This document shows, one piece after another, positions 1 to 8,765 of a DNA stretch of 64,000 nucleotides (position 1 is its first letter; every line of letters begins with the position of its first letter). The notes below the pieces were generated by a model. It did no database searches. It was given only the letters and a program-made list of their open reading frames with translations, and was not told the DNA's origin. A program made the translations under genes and the position numbers. The stretch lies in the NCBI RefSeq assembly GCF_003807585.1, contig NZ_RMBX01000013.1, positions 1-64,000 on the forward strand. The letters run 5' to 3'. This DNA is from Chitinophaga barathri (GTDB lineage: Bacteria; Bacteroidota; Bacteroidia; Chitinophagales; Chitinophagaceae).

Positions 1-9
1 CAGAAGATC

Positions 10-121
<112 letters not shown>

Positions 122-128
122 TTTATTG

Positions 129-166
129 AAAAAAGCCTTATCGGATAACCGGTAAGGCTTTTTTTA
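129..166 (+). terminator. rRNA operon terminator
   Basis: A 12-bp stem (AAGCCTTATCGG with CCGGTAAGGCTT, one G-T pair) closes a 4-base loop and is followed by seven T. It sits directly after the 5S gene, as expected for the end of an rRNA operon. Confidence 0.9.
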
Positions 167-462
167 TTCCCCCAACTCAAGGAAGCCCGCTTAAACAGCT
201 ATGCTCAGCATCGCCATCGCCGAGATCATCCCTGAATAATATCATCAGCTGTGAACCCCATCTCCATTTAAAACTTATGCCCGGAATAGTATTTTAAACT
301 GAATGAAATAGCTACGCGACTGTATCGGTCTTTCTCACCAGATAATGACATTTACCCTCGTTTTCAAAGATTCCCCCGCTCTCAATCCTACTGCTGTTCC
401 TTCGCTACGCAAATACAATACGCACTAAATCCCGATGTTTGTAATTCATCAAACCTTCGGAA
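167..462. other. intergenic region with no recognisable feature
   Basis: About 300 bases separate the rRNA terminator from the SDR gene. I see no open frame with coding character, no tRNA, no strong inverted repeat and no clear TAnnTTTG promoter element. Confidence 0.6.
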
Positions 463-1422
463 ATGAAACCATTATCTGGCAAAATAGCCCTCGTTGCAGG
501 CGCAACACGCGGAGCCGGCCGTGGCATCGCTTGTATGCTCGGTGAAGCTGGCGCCACCGTTTACTGCTCCGGCAGAAGCACCCGTGGTAACCTCGCCTCA
601 GGCTCCCACCGCCCCGAAACGATCGACGAAACAGCCGAAATGGTAACCGCCCTGGGTGGAAAAGGAATCCCCGCCAGAACGGATCACAGCGACGAAACAC
701 AGGTAGCCGCCCTCTGCGGACGAATCCGCAACGAACAGGGACAACTGGATATCCTGGTGAATGACGTCTGGGGAGGAGACGAGTTTATTGAATGGGGTAA
801 ACCTTTCTGGGAGATCGAAAACCTTTCCAACGGCTTCAAAATGATGCAAACAGCCATCAATACGCACATCATCACCAGCAAATACGCTGCGCCTATGATG
901 CTCAAAGCCAAAAAAGGACTGATCATCGAGATCACCGATGGAGACGGGTATTTCTACCGCGGCCAGCTGCTGTACGACCTGGTGAAAACGTCCATTATCA
1001 GGCTGGCATCCGGAATGGCGGAAGAACTGAAAGAACATAATATAACCGCGCTCGCCCTCACCCCCGGCTTCCTGCGCTCAGAAGCCATGCTCACGCACTT
1101 TGGCGTGACGGAAGAGAACTGGAAAGACGGCGCCCGGAAAGATAAAAACTTCATAGCCTCCGAAACCCCGTGGTTCGTTGGCCGCGCCGCCGCCGCACTG
1201 GCTGCTGATCCAAATGTATCCTCCAGGACAGGAAGGGTATTCAGCTCCTGGGATCTCTCGGACGAATACGGCTTCACAGACCGGGACGGCACTACCCCGC
1301 ATTGGGGCAACCACCTCAGGAATGTAATCCCGGATTATCTCTACAAAAAGCTGGACAACGAATTCTACAGCTACTGGCGCTTTGTATCGGGTAAAAAAAT
1401 AGGGGACACCGCCTGGGAATAA
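463..1422 (+). CDS. SDR family oxidoreductase (DHRS1-like)
   Basis: A classical short-chain dehydrogenase/reductase of 319 residues, somewhat longer than the usual 250. The N-terminal Rossmann fold shows the cofactor motif GATRGAGRG at 13-21, and SGRS at 36-39 suggests NADP preference. The active-site pair is Tyr171 and Lys175 (YDLVK). The residue 13 before the Tyr, normally Ser, is Thr158, and Asn133 fits the structural Asn. PGF at 201-203 is the usual post-active-site turn. The overall pattern, with a VNDVWGG segment near 99-105, resembles the DHRS1-like subgroup; the substrate cannot be told. The gene is monocistronic, convergent with hisS, and shares a bidirectional terminator with it. 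Confidence 0.88.
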   Translation: MKPLSGKIALVAGATRGAGRGIACMLGEAGATVYCSGRSTRGNLASGSHRPETIDETAEMVTALGGKGIPARTDHSDETQVAALCGRIRNEQGQLDILVNDVWGGDEFIEWGKPFWEIENLSNGFKMMQTAINTHIITSKYAAPMMLKAKKGLIIEITDGDGYFYRGQLLYDLVKTSIIRLASGMAEELKEHNITALALTPGFLRSEAMLTHFGVTEENWKDGARKDKNFIASETPWFVGRAAAALAADPNVSSRTGRVFSSWDLSDEYGFTDRDGTTPHWGNHLRNVIPDYLYKKLDNEFYSYWRFVSGKKIGDTAWE

Positions 1423-1463
1423 ATGCTAATTCACTGGAACAGACATATTGATTTTAGTTGTGT

Positions 1464-1497
1464 AAAAAAAGGGCGCTGTATTTACAGCGCCCTTTCT
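1464..1497. terminator. bidirectional terminator between SDR gene and hisS
   Basis: GGGCGCTGTA at 1471-1480 and TACAGCGCCC at 1483-1492 form a 10-bp stem, with seven A before and a T-rich run after. It can stop transcription from both convergent genes. Confidence 0.85.
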
Positions 1498-1498
1498 C

Positions 1499-2842
1499 TT
1501 AAAACTCAAACCCAGCCAGTTCTTCAGGCTTGACGTTATATCGTTGTTTGAGCGGGATATTTTTGATGGAGATAATTCCTGGTGCATTCTCTTCTATATA
1601 GGCGATGAAGGGAATACCTCGTTTTTCCGCGTATTTATATTGTTTATCCTGCTTGATATCGTCCGGATAGAGCTCGGTGACGATGCCTCTTTCCCGCAGC
1701 TGGCTTACGTATCCGAATACTTCGCCCAGTTTCTCCGCGCCGGGATTAAAAAAGATCACCTGCGTGCTTTGCTGCGCAGTGGCGGGGAACAGCTTCAGTT
1801 CTTCCAATACATCATAGATCCTGTCCACGCCAAATGAAATACCTACGCCTGAAATGCCCGGCAGGCCGAATAATCCGGTGAGGTCGTCGTAACGGCCGCC
1901 GCCCCCGATGCTGCCCATGTTCACACTTTCGGGAGCTTTCACTTCCACGATCATGCCGGTATAATAATTTAACCCGCGCGCGAGCGTAAGATCGATAGTG
2001 GGAGCGGAGTTGAAGTTGGTGAGATTGCTGCCGAGGATAAACCGGAGTTCTTCCACACCTTTTAAACCGGTGGGAGAATCCGCCAGCAATTGCATAAGGC
2101 GTTCCAGCTTTTCGTCGTTGCTTCCCTGCACGGAAATAAAATCCATCACGGTGCCGATTTCAAAAGGCTGTAAACCTCTTTCCGCCAGCTCTTCCCGCAC
2201 ACCATTCGCACCGATCTTGTCCAGCTTATCAATCGCGATAGTGATATCGATCATGAGATCCGGGCGGCCCACGAGTTCTGCAAGACCGGCCAATACCTTA
2301 CGGTTATTGACTTTCAGCTGATATCCGGTCATGCCCAGATCCGTCAGAACGGTATCGTATATTTTCAGCAGTTCTATTTCATTGATGAGTGAATTGCTTC
2401 CCACCACGTCCGCATCGCACTGGTAAAACTCCCTGTAACGGCCGCGCTGCGGCTTGTCTCCGCGCCATACCGGCTGTATCTGGTAACGCCTGAAAGGGAG
2501 ACTGAGCTTGCCATGGTTCATCACCACGTAGCGGGCGAAAGGAATGGTAAGATCGTACCTGAGCGCTTTTTCGCAAAGCAGCAGCCCAAGCTCGCGGCTG
2601 TCTTTGGCCATTTGTGCCTGGCCGAGTATATCACCGTTGTTGAGTATTTTAAAGATCAGCCTGTCGCCTTCCTCGCCGTATTTGCCGAGCAGGGTGGAAG
2701 TGTTTTCCATCGTGGGCGTTTCCAGTGGCTGGAACCCGTACAGTTCAAAGGTTTTACGAATAGCGGAAAGAATATAGTTGCGCTTGCGTACTACTTCCGG
2801 CCCAAAATCGCGGGTACCTTGCGGGATACTAAGTTTTATCAT
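1499..2842 (-). CDS. hisS: histidine--tRNA ligase
   Basis: Class II aminoacyl-tRNA synthetase that charges tRNA-His in the cytosol. At 447 residues it has normal family length. Visible motifs: motif 2 with RGRYREFYQCD at 133-143, the histidine-specific HisA loop LARGLNYYTG at 287-296, GGGGRYDDL at 314-322, and motif 3 GISFGVDRIY at 334-343. The C-terminal anticodon-binding domain follows from about 360. The ATG begins MIKLSIPQGTRDF, the usual N-terminus. The phosphatase gene lies 28 bp upstream on the same strand or slightly more if its start is internal, so the two are probably cotranscribed, phosphatase first. Confidence 0.97.
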   Translation of the reverse strand: MIKLSIPQGTRDFGPEVVRKRNYILSAIRKTFELYGFQPLETPTMENTSTLLGKYGEEGDRLIFKILNNGDILGQAQMAKDSRELGLLLCEKALRYDLTIPFARYVVMNHGKLSLPFRRYQIQPVWRGDKPQRGRYREFYQCDADVVGSNSLINEIELLKIYDTVLTDLGMTGYQLKVNNRKVLAGLAELVGRPDLMIDITIAIDKLDKIGANGVREELAERGLQPFEIGTVMDFISVQGSNDEKLERLMQLLADSPTGLKGVEELRFILGSNLTNFNSAPTIDLTLARGLNYYTGMIVEVKAPESVNMGSIGGGGRYDDLTGLFGLPGISGVGISFGVDRIYDVLEELKLFPATAQQSTQVIFFNPGAEKLGEVFGYVSQLRERGIVTELYPDDIKQDKQYKYAEKRGIPFIAYIEENAPGIISIKNIPLKQRYNVKPEELAGFEF

Positions 2843-2870
2843 TATGCTTGAAATGTAATATTTGAATAAA

Positions 2871-3305
2871 TCACCTGCTCTTCACGATGCACGCACAGGC
2901 GTTGAATATCAGGTTATATACCGGCTCAAAAAGCGCATCGTCGTACCATGGATCCGGTACGGGCTGCTGGTGATCCAGCAATAATTGTACCTTCTCACGG
3001 TCCGCTTCGGTGCGGGCTTTGCGCAGCACGTCGCGGTAATTGTCCAGGTCCATCACGAAGATCCGGTCGAAATGGCCGAAGTCTTCCGCCTGGAACTGCC
3101 GGCCCCTGAGCCCGGAAATGTCGATCCCGTAATGCCTGGCAACCTTTACCGAGCGGGGATCGGGGGGATGGCCCACGTGCCAGTTGCCCGTGCCGGCCGA
3201 ATCGATTTCCCAACCCAGGCCAGCCTCATCGGATAAATGCCTCAGGATGCCTTCCGCCAGGGGAGAGCGGCAGATGTTACCCAGGCAAACCATTAAAATT
3301 TTCAT
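2871..3305 (-). CDS. low-molecular-weight protein-tyrosine phosphatase
   Basis: Cytosolic phosphatase of the LMW-PTP fold. The catalytic P-loop CLGNICRS lies at the very N-terminus (nucleophile Cys and invariant Arg), and the general acid Asp is in PDPWYDD about 108 residues later. About 144 residues from the ATG at 3305 matches the family; an in-frame ATG at 3320 would add MKHKT, and neither has a clear ribosome site. I prefer 3305 because homologues normally start M-K-I-L directly before the P-loop. Cellular targets cannot be inferred. It probably shares a transcript with hisS downstream. Confidence 0.92.
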   Translation of the reverse strand: MKILMVCLGNICRSPLAEGILRHLSDEAGLGWEIDSAGTGNWHVGHPPDPRSVKVARHYGIDISGLRGRQFQAEDFGHFDRIFVMDLDNYRDVLRKARTEADREKVQLLLDHQQPVPDPWYDDALFEPVYNLIFNACACIVKSR

Positions 3306-3470
3306 CGTCTTATGTTTCATATAGGGGTAAACTGCTGTAAACCAGTTGGTTAATTTCCTTTCCCGGCCTGCGTTTCCCCCTTTTTTCAGACCGCAAAACT
3401 ACCACATTTTCAGGGAAGTCCGCAACGTATTCCGCCACAATTGCATATGTTAAAACTTTAGTGTAATATG

Positions 3471-3486
3471 GATTCCATATGGAATC
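3471..3486. repeat. 16-bp perfect palindrome in a divergent intergenic region
   Basis: GATTCCATATGGAATC reads the same on both strands with no spacer and is followed by TTTTTAT. It lies between the phosphatase gene (minus) and the small membrane protein gene (plus). A dimeric regulator could bind it, but no such regulator is encoded nearby. Confidence 0.5.
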
Positions 3487-3510
3487 TTTTTATCGGAGCA
3501 TCTTATTTGT

Positions 3511-3543
3511 AAATCTCCCGAACCAGGCCTGGCGGGATTTTTA
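3511..3543 (+). terminator. terminator-like hairpin without an upstream gene
   Basis: AAATC-T-CCCG at 3511-3520 can pair with CGGGATTT at 3533-3540 (one bulged T) around an inner CCAGG/CCTGG stem, and T residues follow. No plus-strand gene ends before it, so it may end a small RNA or act as an attenuator in the leader of the 3611 operon. Confidence 0.45.
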
Positions 3544-3610
3544 ACAAACGAATAAAGTTTTGATAACTAGAATAAAACAATTTTTTTTGTATACTTGTAA
3601 TTTGCCACCA

Positions 3611-3844
3611 ATGCAACAAGAGAACGATAACACGAACAAACGGATGAATGTGTCATACCGCCCGATGGGCGAGCTGATCAGAGGGGTATTTTTTATTCTC
3701 TTCGGACTGTATGCACTCTTTTCAGAAAGGTTAGGATTTGGTAAGCTGAACATTTCCATTGAGCTGACCTACGCATTGGGCGGCGTTTTATGTGCGTATG
3801 GATTATTTCGTGTGTACAGGGGCGTTAAGCAATTATTTTTTTGA
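3611..3844 (+). CDS. small two-helix membrane protein
   Basis: A 77-residue protein with a hydrophilic N-terminus (QQENDNTNKR) and two hydrophobic segments, near 22-35 (GVFFILFGLYALF) and 49-62 (YALGGVLCAYGLF), ending in a basic-aromatic tail. The ATG at 3611 is preferred over an upstream ATG at 3560, because the extra 17 residues look non-coding and the region between is T-rich promoter-like DNA. I do not recognise a function. It is followed 28 bp later by a PstS-like lipoprotein and probably shares its transcript, so a role near that envelope protein is an inference from position only. Confidence 0.7.
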   Translation: MQQENDNTNKRMNVSYRPMGELIRGVFFILFGLYALFSERLGFGKLNISIELTYALGGVLCAYGLFRVYRGVKQLFF

Positions 3845-3872
3845 TTTAATTTTTCACCATTAGACTGTGTGT

Positions 3873-4793
3873 ATGTTTTTAAAAGCTAAAAACTGGATGG
3901 GCGCGTTATTGACTGCTTCGGTAGTTGCGGTAGCCGTCGCAGGCTGCGCCGGCGGCACATCCCAGGGCGGTGAGAAAGATACCCCTACTTCAGGTACCAT
4001 GCGTATTTCGGTGGATGAAACGTATCAGCCACTGATCGAATCCGAGATCCGGGTTTTTGAATCATTATATCCGAAAACGAAAATCATCGCGGAATACAAG
4101 CCGGAAGGCGATTGTTTTAAAGACCTGTTCGACGATAGCTCCCGCATGATCATCGTAACACGTGATCTGAACGAAAAAGAAAAAGAATTTTTCAAAAAGG
4201 AAAAGATACGTCCGCAAAGCCTGCAACTAGCTACTGACGCCATCGCCCTGATCGTGAACAATAACAATCCTGATTCCATTCTCACCATGGAGCAGGTGCG
4301 TAAGATCATGGACGGCACCAGCGAACGCAAATGGCAGATCGTATTCGACCATCAGAATTCCAGCACGGTGCGTTTTATCCGTGACTCCATCAACAAGGGT
4401 AAACCTTTACCGGCTACTACGATGGCGGCTAAGTCCAACCCCGAAGTGATCGATCACGTATCGAAAAACAAAGACGCGATCGGTGTGATAGGCGTGAACT
4501 GGATATCTGATACAAACGATACCAAGGCGATCGAATTCACCAAAATGGTGACCACGGTAAAATTACGTGCGGATAACAATACCGACTTTGTAAAACCTTA
4601 CCAGTTCTACATCGGCATGAAATCTTACCCGCTCACACGGGGCATGTTCTATATTCTGAAAGAGCCTTATCAGGGCCTGGGCGCGGGGTTTGCCACTTTC
4701 CTCGGCGGCCAGGAAGGCCAACTCCTGATGGGCAAGTATAAATTGTATCCTGCAAGGCTCAACATCGTCTTCAGGGAAGCCACTTTGAAATAA
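3873..4793 (+). CDS. PstS-like phosphate-type substrate-binding lipoprotein
   Basis: Solute-binding protein of the PBP-like (PstS) fold, about 307 residues. The signal peptide ends in a lipobox with Cys25 (AVAGC), so it should be lipid-anchored. The start of the mature domain, the segment with DAIALIVNN, the LTMEQVRKIMDG loop, and the late GVIGVNWISD segment follow the pattern of phosphate-binding proteins. No pstC, pstA or pstB permease genes are nearby, so it is not an evident ABC importer component; it may sense or bind an anion in the periplasm. A GTG at 3867 is in frame, but the ATG at 3873 gives a normal signal peptide. TPR genes follow 35 bp downstream. Confidence 0.82.
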   Translation: MFLKAKNWMGALLTASVVAVAVAGCAGGTSQGGEKDTPTSGTMRISVDETYQPLIESEIRVFESLYPKTKIIAEYKPEGDCFKDLFDDSSRMIIVTRDLNEKEKEFFKKEKIRPQSLQLATDAIALIVNNNNPDSILTMEQVRKIMDGTSERKWQIVFDHQNSSTVRFIRDSINKGKPLPATTMAAKSNPEVIDHVSKNKDAIGVIGVNWISDTNDTKAIEFTKMVTTVKLRADNNTDFVKPYQFYIGMKSYPLTRGMFYILKEPYQGLGAGFATFLGGQEGQLLMGKYKLYPARLNIVFREATLK

Positions 4794-4828
4794 TAAATAC
4801 TGATAACACAACTAAAACCGGATTGCTC

Positions 4829-6547
4829 ATGAACAGAAGGAAAAGTTTATTTGTCGCCATGCTCTGCATAGCCAACGGAGCTATGGCACAATCTGTGGAA
4901 GATGGTTTAAAGGATTTGTATTATGGCAAATACCAAACCGCTAAACAGAATCTTGAAAAAGCCATTGCCGCAAAACCGACAGACGACCGTGCTTACTATT
5001 ACCTGGGGATAGCCGAACTGGGACTGGAAAACAAAGACGCTGCCGCCGCGGCCTTTTCAAAAGGCCTTACCGCAGTGCCTAACTCTCCCCTGCTCACCGC
5101 AGGCCTGGGTCGCATCGACCTGCTGAACGGTAAGACCGCGGAAGCAAAACAGAAATTTGACGCAGCCAGCACAGCCACAGAAGGCCGTGAGGGTGACGTT
5201 GCCCGCGCCATTGCAGATGCCAACTCAGAAGTGGCTGGCGGCGACCGCGGATTCGCGCTCAGCATCATGGAAAAGCTGCTGAACAACGAAGGACGTAAGA
5301 AAAAACAAATGTATACTGCTACCGCAGCCGATTATATCGAACTGGGTGACGCTTACCGCTACCTTGGCGGTGAGAATGGCGGTAAAGCTATCAGCACTTA
5401 TGAAAAAGCGCTGGAGGTAGATCCTAACAACGCCGAAGCCGTGATGAAACAGGGCCTGGTGAACTACAACGCCAAACTGCTGAAACAAGCCGTGGAAGAC
5501 TGGGCCAAAGCGACCAATATGGACGCCAACTACGGCCCCGCTTACTTCGAGCTGTACCAGTTCTACGTTACGCAGAGAAAAGAACAGTTCTCCCTGCCGC
5601 ATGCCGCGCAGTATCTGCAGAAATACGTAGATGTGAGCGATCCTTCCGACAAAGCGAAGAACGAGTATTACCTCGCAGCCTTAGCCTTCCTGCAGAAGAA
5701 TTACGACGATGCCATCGCCAAAGCCAAAGCGCAGATGCCAACCGCGACCGATCTGTATAAAAACAAACTGACGCTGTTAATGGCGGACGCTAATCTCTGG
5801 AAAGGCGATTCCCTGACTGCAAAAGCTATCATGGATGAGCGCGTTAAGACCGTGGGCGACGATAAACTGGAGATCAATGACCTGAAACTGCTTTCTGCTA
5901 TCTACGGGAAACTGAAAGACTCAGATTCCGCTACCATGGCAGGTTATCAGGGAATGGCCGGTAATTACCTGGAAAGGTACGCAGAAGCGGATACCGTGAA
6001 GGATGCTGAAAAGATGAGAAATGTTGCGGAAGCCTTCAAAGAAATGCGCAACTATGCTAAAGCCGCTAAATGGTATGGCAAGGCACTGGAATTCAAAGAC
6101 AATACCGGCGCTGTATCCGACCATTTCTATAAAGGTTTCTATGAGTACTATGCAGGCGACTATGCCGCTTCAGACAGCTCATGGACTGCTTTCACCGCCA
6201 AGTATCCCGAGCAGGTAACCGGTTTCTACTGGCATGGTATGGCAAACGCCGCACTGGACCAGCTGGCAAAAGATGGCCGCGCTAAAGCACCTTTCGAAAA
6301 ATACGTTTCCCTGGTCAAACCGGAAGACGAAGCCAAGAACAAAAGGTTCCTGACCAACGCTTATACTTACCTGATGCTTTACTACTACAACCTGGACGAT
6401 AAGACCAATATGCAGCCTTATATGGACAAACTGCTGGCCTTTGACCCGAACAACGATACCGTTCGCCAGGTAAAAGAAAACCTCGAATCCACGAACAAGT
6501 CTGCCGCGGGAACTGCTAAACCAGCCGCTTCCAAAGGCACTAAATAA
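4829..6547 (+). CDS. secreted tetratricopeptide repeat protein (first of a tandem pair)
   Basis: A 572-residue protein with an N-terminal signal peptide ending in AMAQ and many TPR units: 14-40 residue helix pairs with patterns such as AYYYLGIAELG and AYRYLGGENGGKAISTYEKALEVDPNNAEAV spread through the chain. The C-terminus is a low-complexity K/A/T/S tail. TPR proteins are scaffolds; the partner is unknown. An in-frame TTG lies at 4823, but the ATG at 4829 gives the better signal peptide. The next gene at 6789 is a close paralogue. It lies 35 bp after the PstS-like gene and is followed by a strong terminator, so the three plus-strand genes at 3611-6547 look like one operon. Confidence 0.85.
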   Translation: MNRRKSLFVAMLCIANGAMAQSVEDGLKDLYYGKYQTAKQNLEKAIAAKPTDDRAYYYLGIAELGLENKDAAAAAFSKGLTAVPNSPLLTAGLGRIDLLNGKTAEAKQKFDAASTATEGREGDVARAIADANSEVAGGDRGFALSIMEKLLNNEGRKKKQMYTATAADYIELGDAYRYLGGENGGKAISTYEKALEVDPNNAEAVMKQGLVNYNAKLLKQAVEDWAKATNMDANYGPAYFELYQFYVTQRKEQFSLPHAAQYLQKYVDVSDPSDKAKNEYYLAALAFLQKNYDDAIAKAKAQMPTATDLYKNKLTLLMADANLWKGDSLTAKAIMDERVKTVGDDKLEINDLKLLSAIYGKLKDSDSATMAGYQGMAGNYLERYAEADTVKDAEKMRNVAEAFKEMRNYAKAAKWYGKALEFKDNTGAVSDHFYKGFYEYYAGDYAASDSSWTAFTAKYPEQVTGFYWHGMANAALDQLAKDGRAKAPFEKYVSLVKPEDEAKNKRFLTNAYTYLMLYYYNLDDKTNMQPYMDKLLAFDPNNDTVRQVKENLESTNKSAAGTAKPAASKGTK

Positions 6548-6565
6548 GGTAATTCATTTACCTGC

Positions 6566-6604
6566 AAAAGGGCAGCGCCACACCGGCGCTGCCCTTTTTA
6601 TTTT
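6566..6604 (+). terminator. terminator after first TPR gene
   Basis: GGGCAGCGCC at 6570-6579 pairs with GGCGCTGCCC at 6585-6594 around a 5-base loop and is followed by TTTTTATTTT. Confidence 0.88.
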
Positions 6605-6788
6605 CCCGCCCAATCAGGGTTTTAACGTTTTCTTACATTGTTTTTTCGGGAATAAATGAGTAAATTCAGTAATGACTGAGACATCATCCGCGCTCACTCT
6701 GGCATGTTTTTTTATTACATGAACCCATACCGCGGCGAACTTAAACCGTCACGGCAATGTTTAGATTAACGGATTAAAATTAAAAACC

Positions 6789-8525
6789 ATGAAGAAGCGT
6801 ATAAGTACACTCATTGCTCTGCTATTCCTGGCCGGCGGGGCGATGGCTCAAACGATAGAAGACGGGCTGAAGAATCTCTACTACGGGAAGTATGCCACCG
6901 CTAAATCTGACTTCGAAAAAGCGATCGCCGCCAAACCGACGGATGACCGGGGGTATTATTACCTCGGCATCGCGGAGCTGGGCGCTGAGAACAAAGACGG
7001 AGCAGCAGCGGCTTTCCAGAAAGGATTGCAGGCTGTGCCGAACTCTCCCTTGCTGAACGCGGGTTTGGGACGGATAGACCTTCTCAATGGTGACGCAGCT
7101 GCGGCCAGGCAGAAATTTGACGCAGCCAACGCCGCCACCAAAGGGAAAAACGGCGATGTGGCCCGGGCCATTGCAGATGCCAACACAGAAGTAAAGGGCG
7201 GAGACAAGGCTTTTGCCCTTACTACCATGGAAACGCTTCTGAATGGCAACGAAGGCAGGAAAGGGTATAAGCCCGTTGCCGCCGATTATATTGAGTTGGG
7301 AGACGTTTACCGCTATATGGGCGGTGAAAACGGCGGTAAGGCCATTTCAGCCTACGAAAAGGCGCTGGAGCTGGAAGCTAACAACGCCGAAGCCGTAATG
7401 AAACAGGGCCATGTGAATTATAATGCCAAATTGCTGGAACAGGCCGTGGGCGATTACGCCAAGGCCGCACAGCTGGACCCGAACTACGCGCCGGTTTTCT
7501 ACGAATTGTACCAATTCTACTACACACCGAAGCCGCGCCAGTTCTCACTTCCCAAAGCCAAAGAGAATTTGCAGAAATACCTCGCCCTGTCAGACCAGGC
7601 GGATAAAACCAAAAACGAATACTATTTAACCTCCATCATGTTCCTGGATAAGGACTACCAGGGGGCTATCACCAAAGCACAAGGCCTCATTCCCCAGGCG
7701 AACGAATCCTACAAAATGAAGCTGGAACGCCTGATCGCGGATGCTTATTTACAGAAAGGGGATTCCCTGGGCGCTAAAACCGCTTTTGACCAGTATGTAC
7801 AGAAAGTAGGCGAAACTAAACTGGAGCCTATCGACTATAAACTCGGCAGCGAGATCTACGGCCGTATCAAATACCAGGATTCTACCACCCAGTCCGGCAT
7901 AGACCAGAAGGCGCTGGAATACCTGGAGAAATACGCCTCCGCGGACACTGTAAAAGACCTGGACCGCTATGAAGCAGTGGCTAAAGCTTTCCAGCAGGCC
8001 CGTGTATTCGGCAAAGCAGGGGAATGGTATAAAAAATACGCGGACCTGAAGATTGAACAGAAGGAGAAACCGGCAGCCGTAGACTGGTATAATGTGGGTA
8101 TCAACTATTACCTGGCTTCCGCCGGTACTACCACGGATACCACGAAACTGGTGTCCGCGGATTCCGCCTTCAGCCAGCTGGCCACGAACTACCCGGACCT
8201 TACTACCGGCTATTACTGGCAGGGAATGACGGCTGCCGCGCGGGACGTGGAAGCCAAAACAGGCGTTGCGGTGCCATTTTTTGAAAAATACCTGACCATG
8301 GCCGAAGGGGACCCTGTGAAGAACAAAGCGGGCCTCATCAAGGCGTATACCTATATGATGGTGTACTATTATAATAAAGAGGATAAAGCGAACCTCCAGA
8401 AATACATGGACAAACTCACGCCGCTGGATCCGAACAGTGAGCCGGTGAAACAGATCAGGGACATCCAGAACCAGAACAGTAAGACAACGAGCAGACCAGC
8501 CGCACCGGCAAGGTCAAATAATTAA
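6789..8525 (+). CDS. secreted tetratricopeptide repeat protein (second of a tandem pair)
   Basis: A 578-residue paralogue of the protein at 4829. The two align almost end to end, sharing for example EDGLK.LYYGKY, AIAAKPTDDR.YYYLGIAELG and the ADYIELGD.YRY.GGENGGKA segment. The signal peptide ends in AMAQ. The main differences are an insertion near 430-450 (around ASAGTTTDTTKL) and a different low-complexity tail (S/R/P/A). It has its own terminator and a 240-bp upstream gap, so it is probably expressed separately from its sister. A recent gene duplication is the simplest origin. The function is unknown beyond a TPR scaffold in the periplasm or outer membrane. Confidence 0.85.
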   Translation: MKKRISTLIALLFLAGGAMAQTIEDGLKNLYYGKYATAKSDFEKAIAAKPTDDRGYYYLGIAELGAENKDGAAAAFQKGLQAVPNSPLLNAGLGRIDLLNGDAAAARQKFDAANAATKGKNGDVARAIADANTEVKGGDKAFALTTMETLLNGNEGRKGYKPVAADYIELGDVYRYMGGENGGKAISAYEKALELEANNAEAVMKQGHVNYNAKLLEQAVGDYAKAAQLDPNYAPVFYELYQFYYTPKPRQFSLPKAKENLQKYLALSDQADKTKNEYYLTSIMFLDKDYQGAITKAQGLIPQANESYKMKLERLIADAYLQKGDSLGAKTAFDQYVQKVGETKLEPIDYKLGSEIYGRIKYQDSTTQSGIDQKALEYLEKYASADTVKDLDRYEAVAKAFQQARVFGKAGEWYKKYADLKIEQKEKPAAVDWYNVGINYYLASAGTTTDTTKLVSADSAFSQLATNYPDLTTGYYWQGMTAAARDVEAKTGVAVPFFEKYLTMAEGDPVKNKAGLIKAYTYMMVYYYNKEDKANLQKYMDKLTPLDPNSEPVKQIRDIQNQNSKTTSRPAAPARSNN

Positions 8526-8546
8526 TATTCAAATTCTTATAAATGT

Positions 8547-8574
8547 AAAGCCCGGGCAGCCGCCCGGGCTTTCT
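8547..8574 (+). terminator. terminator after second TPR gene
   Basis: AAAGCCCGGGC at 8547-8557 pairs with GCCCGGGCTTT at 8562-8572, an 11-bp GC-rich stem with a 4-base loop, followed by CTTTATG. Confidence 0.85.
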
Positions 8575-8704
8575 TTATGTTATCCCTTTAGTCTCAATCT
8601 ATTATACTCAAACGCCCTTGCTGCGGGAAACTATGGAAACCAAGTAATCATATCTTATTATATTACATATACAAAAAAAAGATTAGATTTCTTGTCGTCG
8701 TTGA

Positions 8705-8735
8705 TTTGATTTCTAGTTTAGTTGCAGTATTTTTG
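8705..8735 (+). promoter_or_regulatory. promoter of the nuo operon
   Basis: TTTG at 8705-8708 and TATTTTTG at 8728-8735 fit the Bacteroidota -33 and -7 elements exactly, 19 bp apart. Transcription should start near 8741, giving a leader of about 25 nt before the nuoA ATG. Confidence 0.75.
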
Positions 8736-8765
8736 CGCTTTCGGACAATTTATATTGGGAAGCTT

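Noticed and set aside
6667..6680. Small inverted repeat TCAGTAATGACTGA upstream of the second TPR gene
   Set aside because: Five-base arms are expected by chance in AT-rich DNA; no further support.
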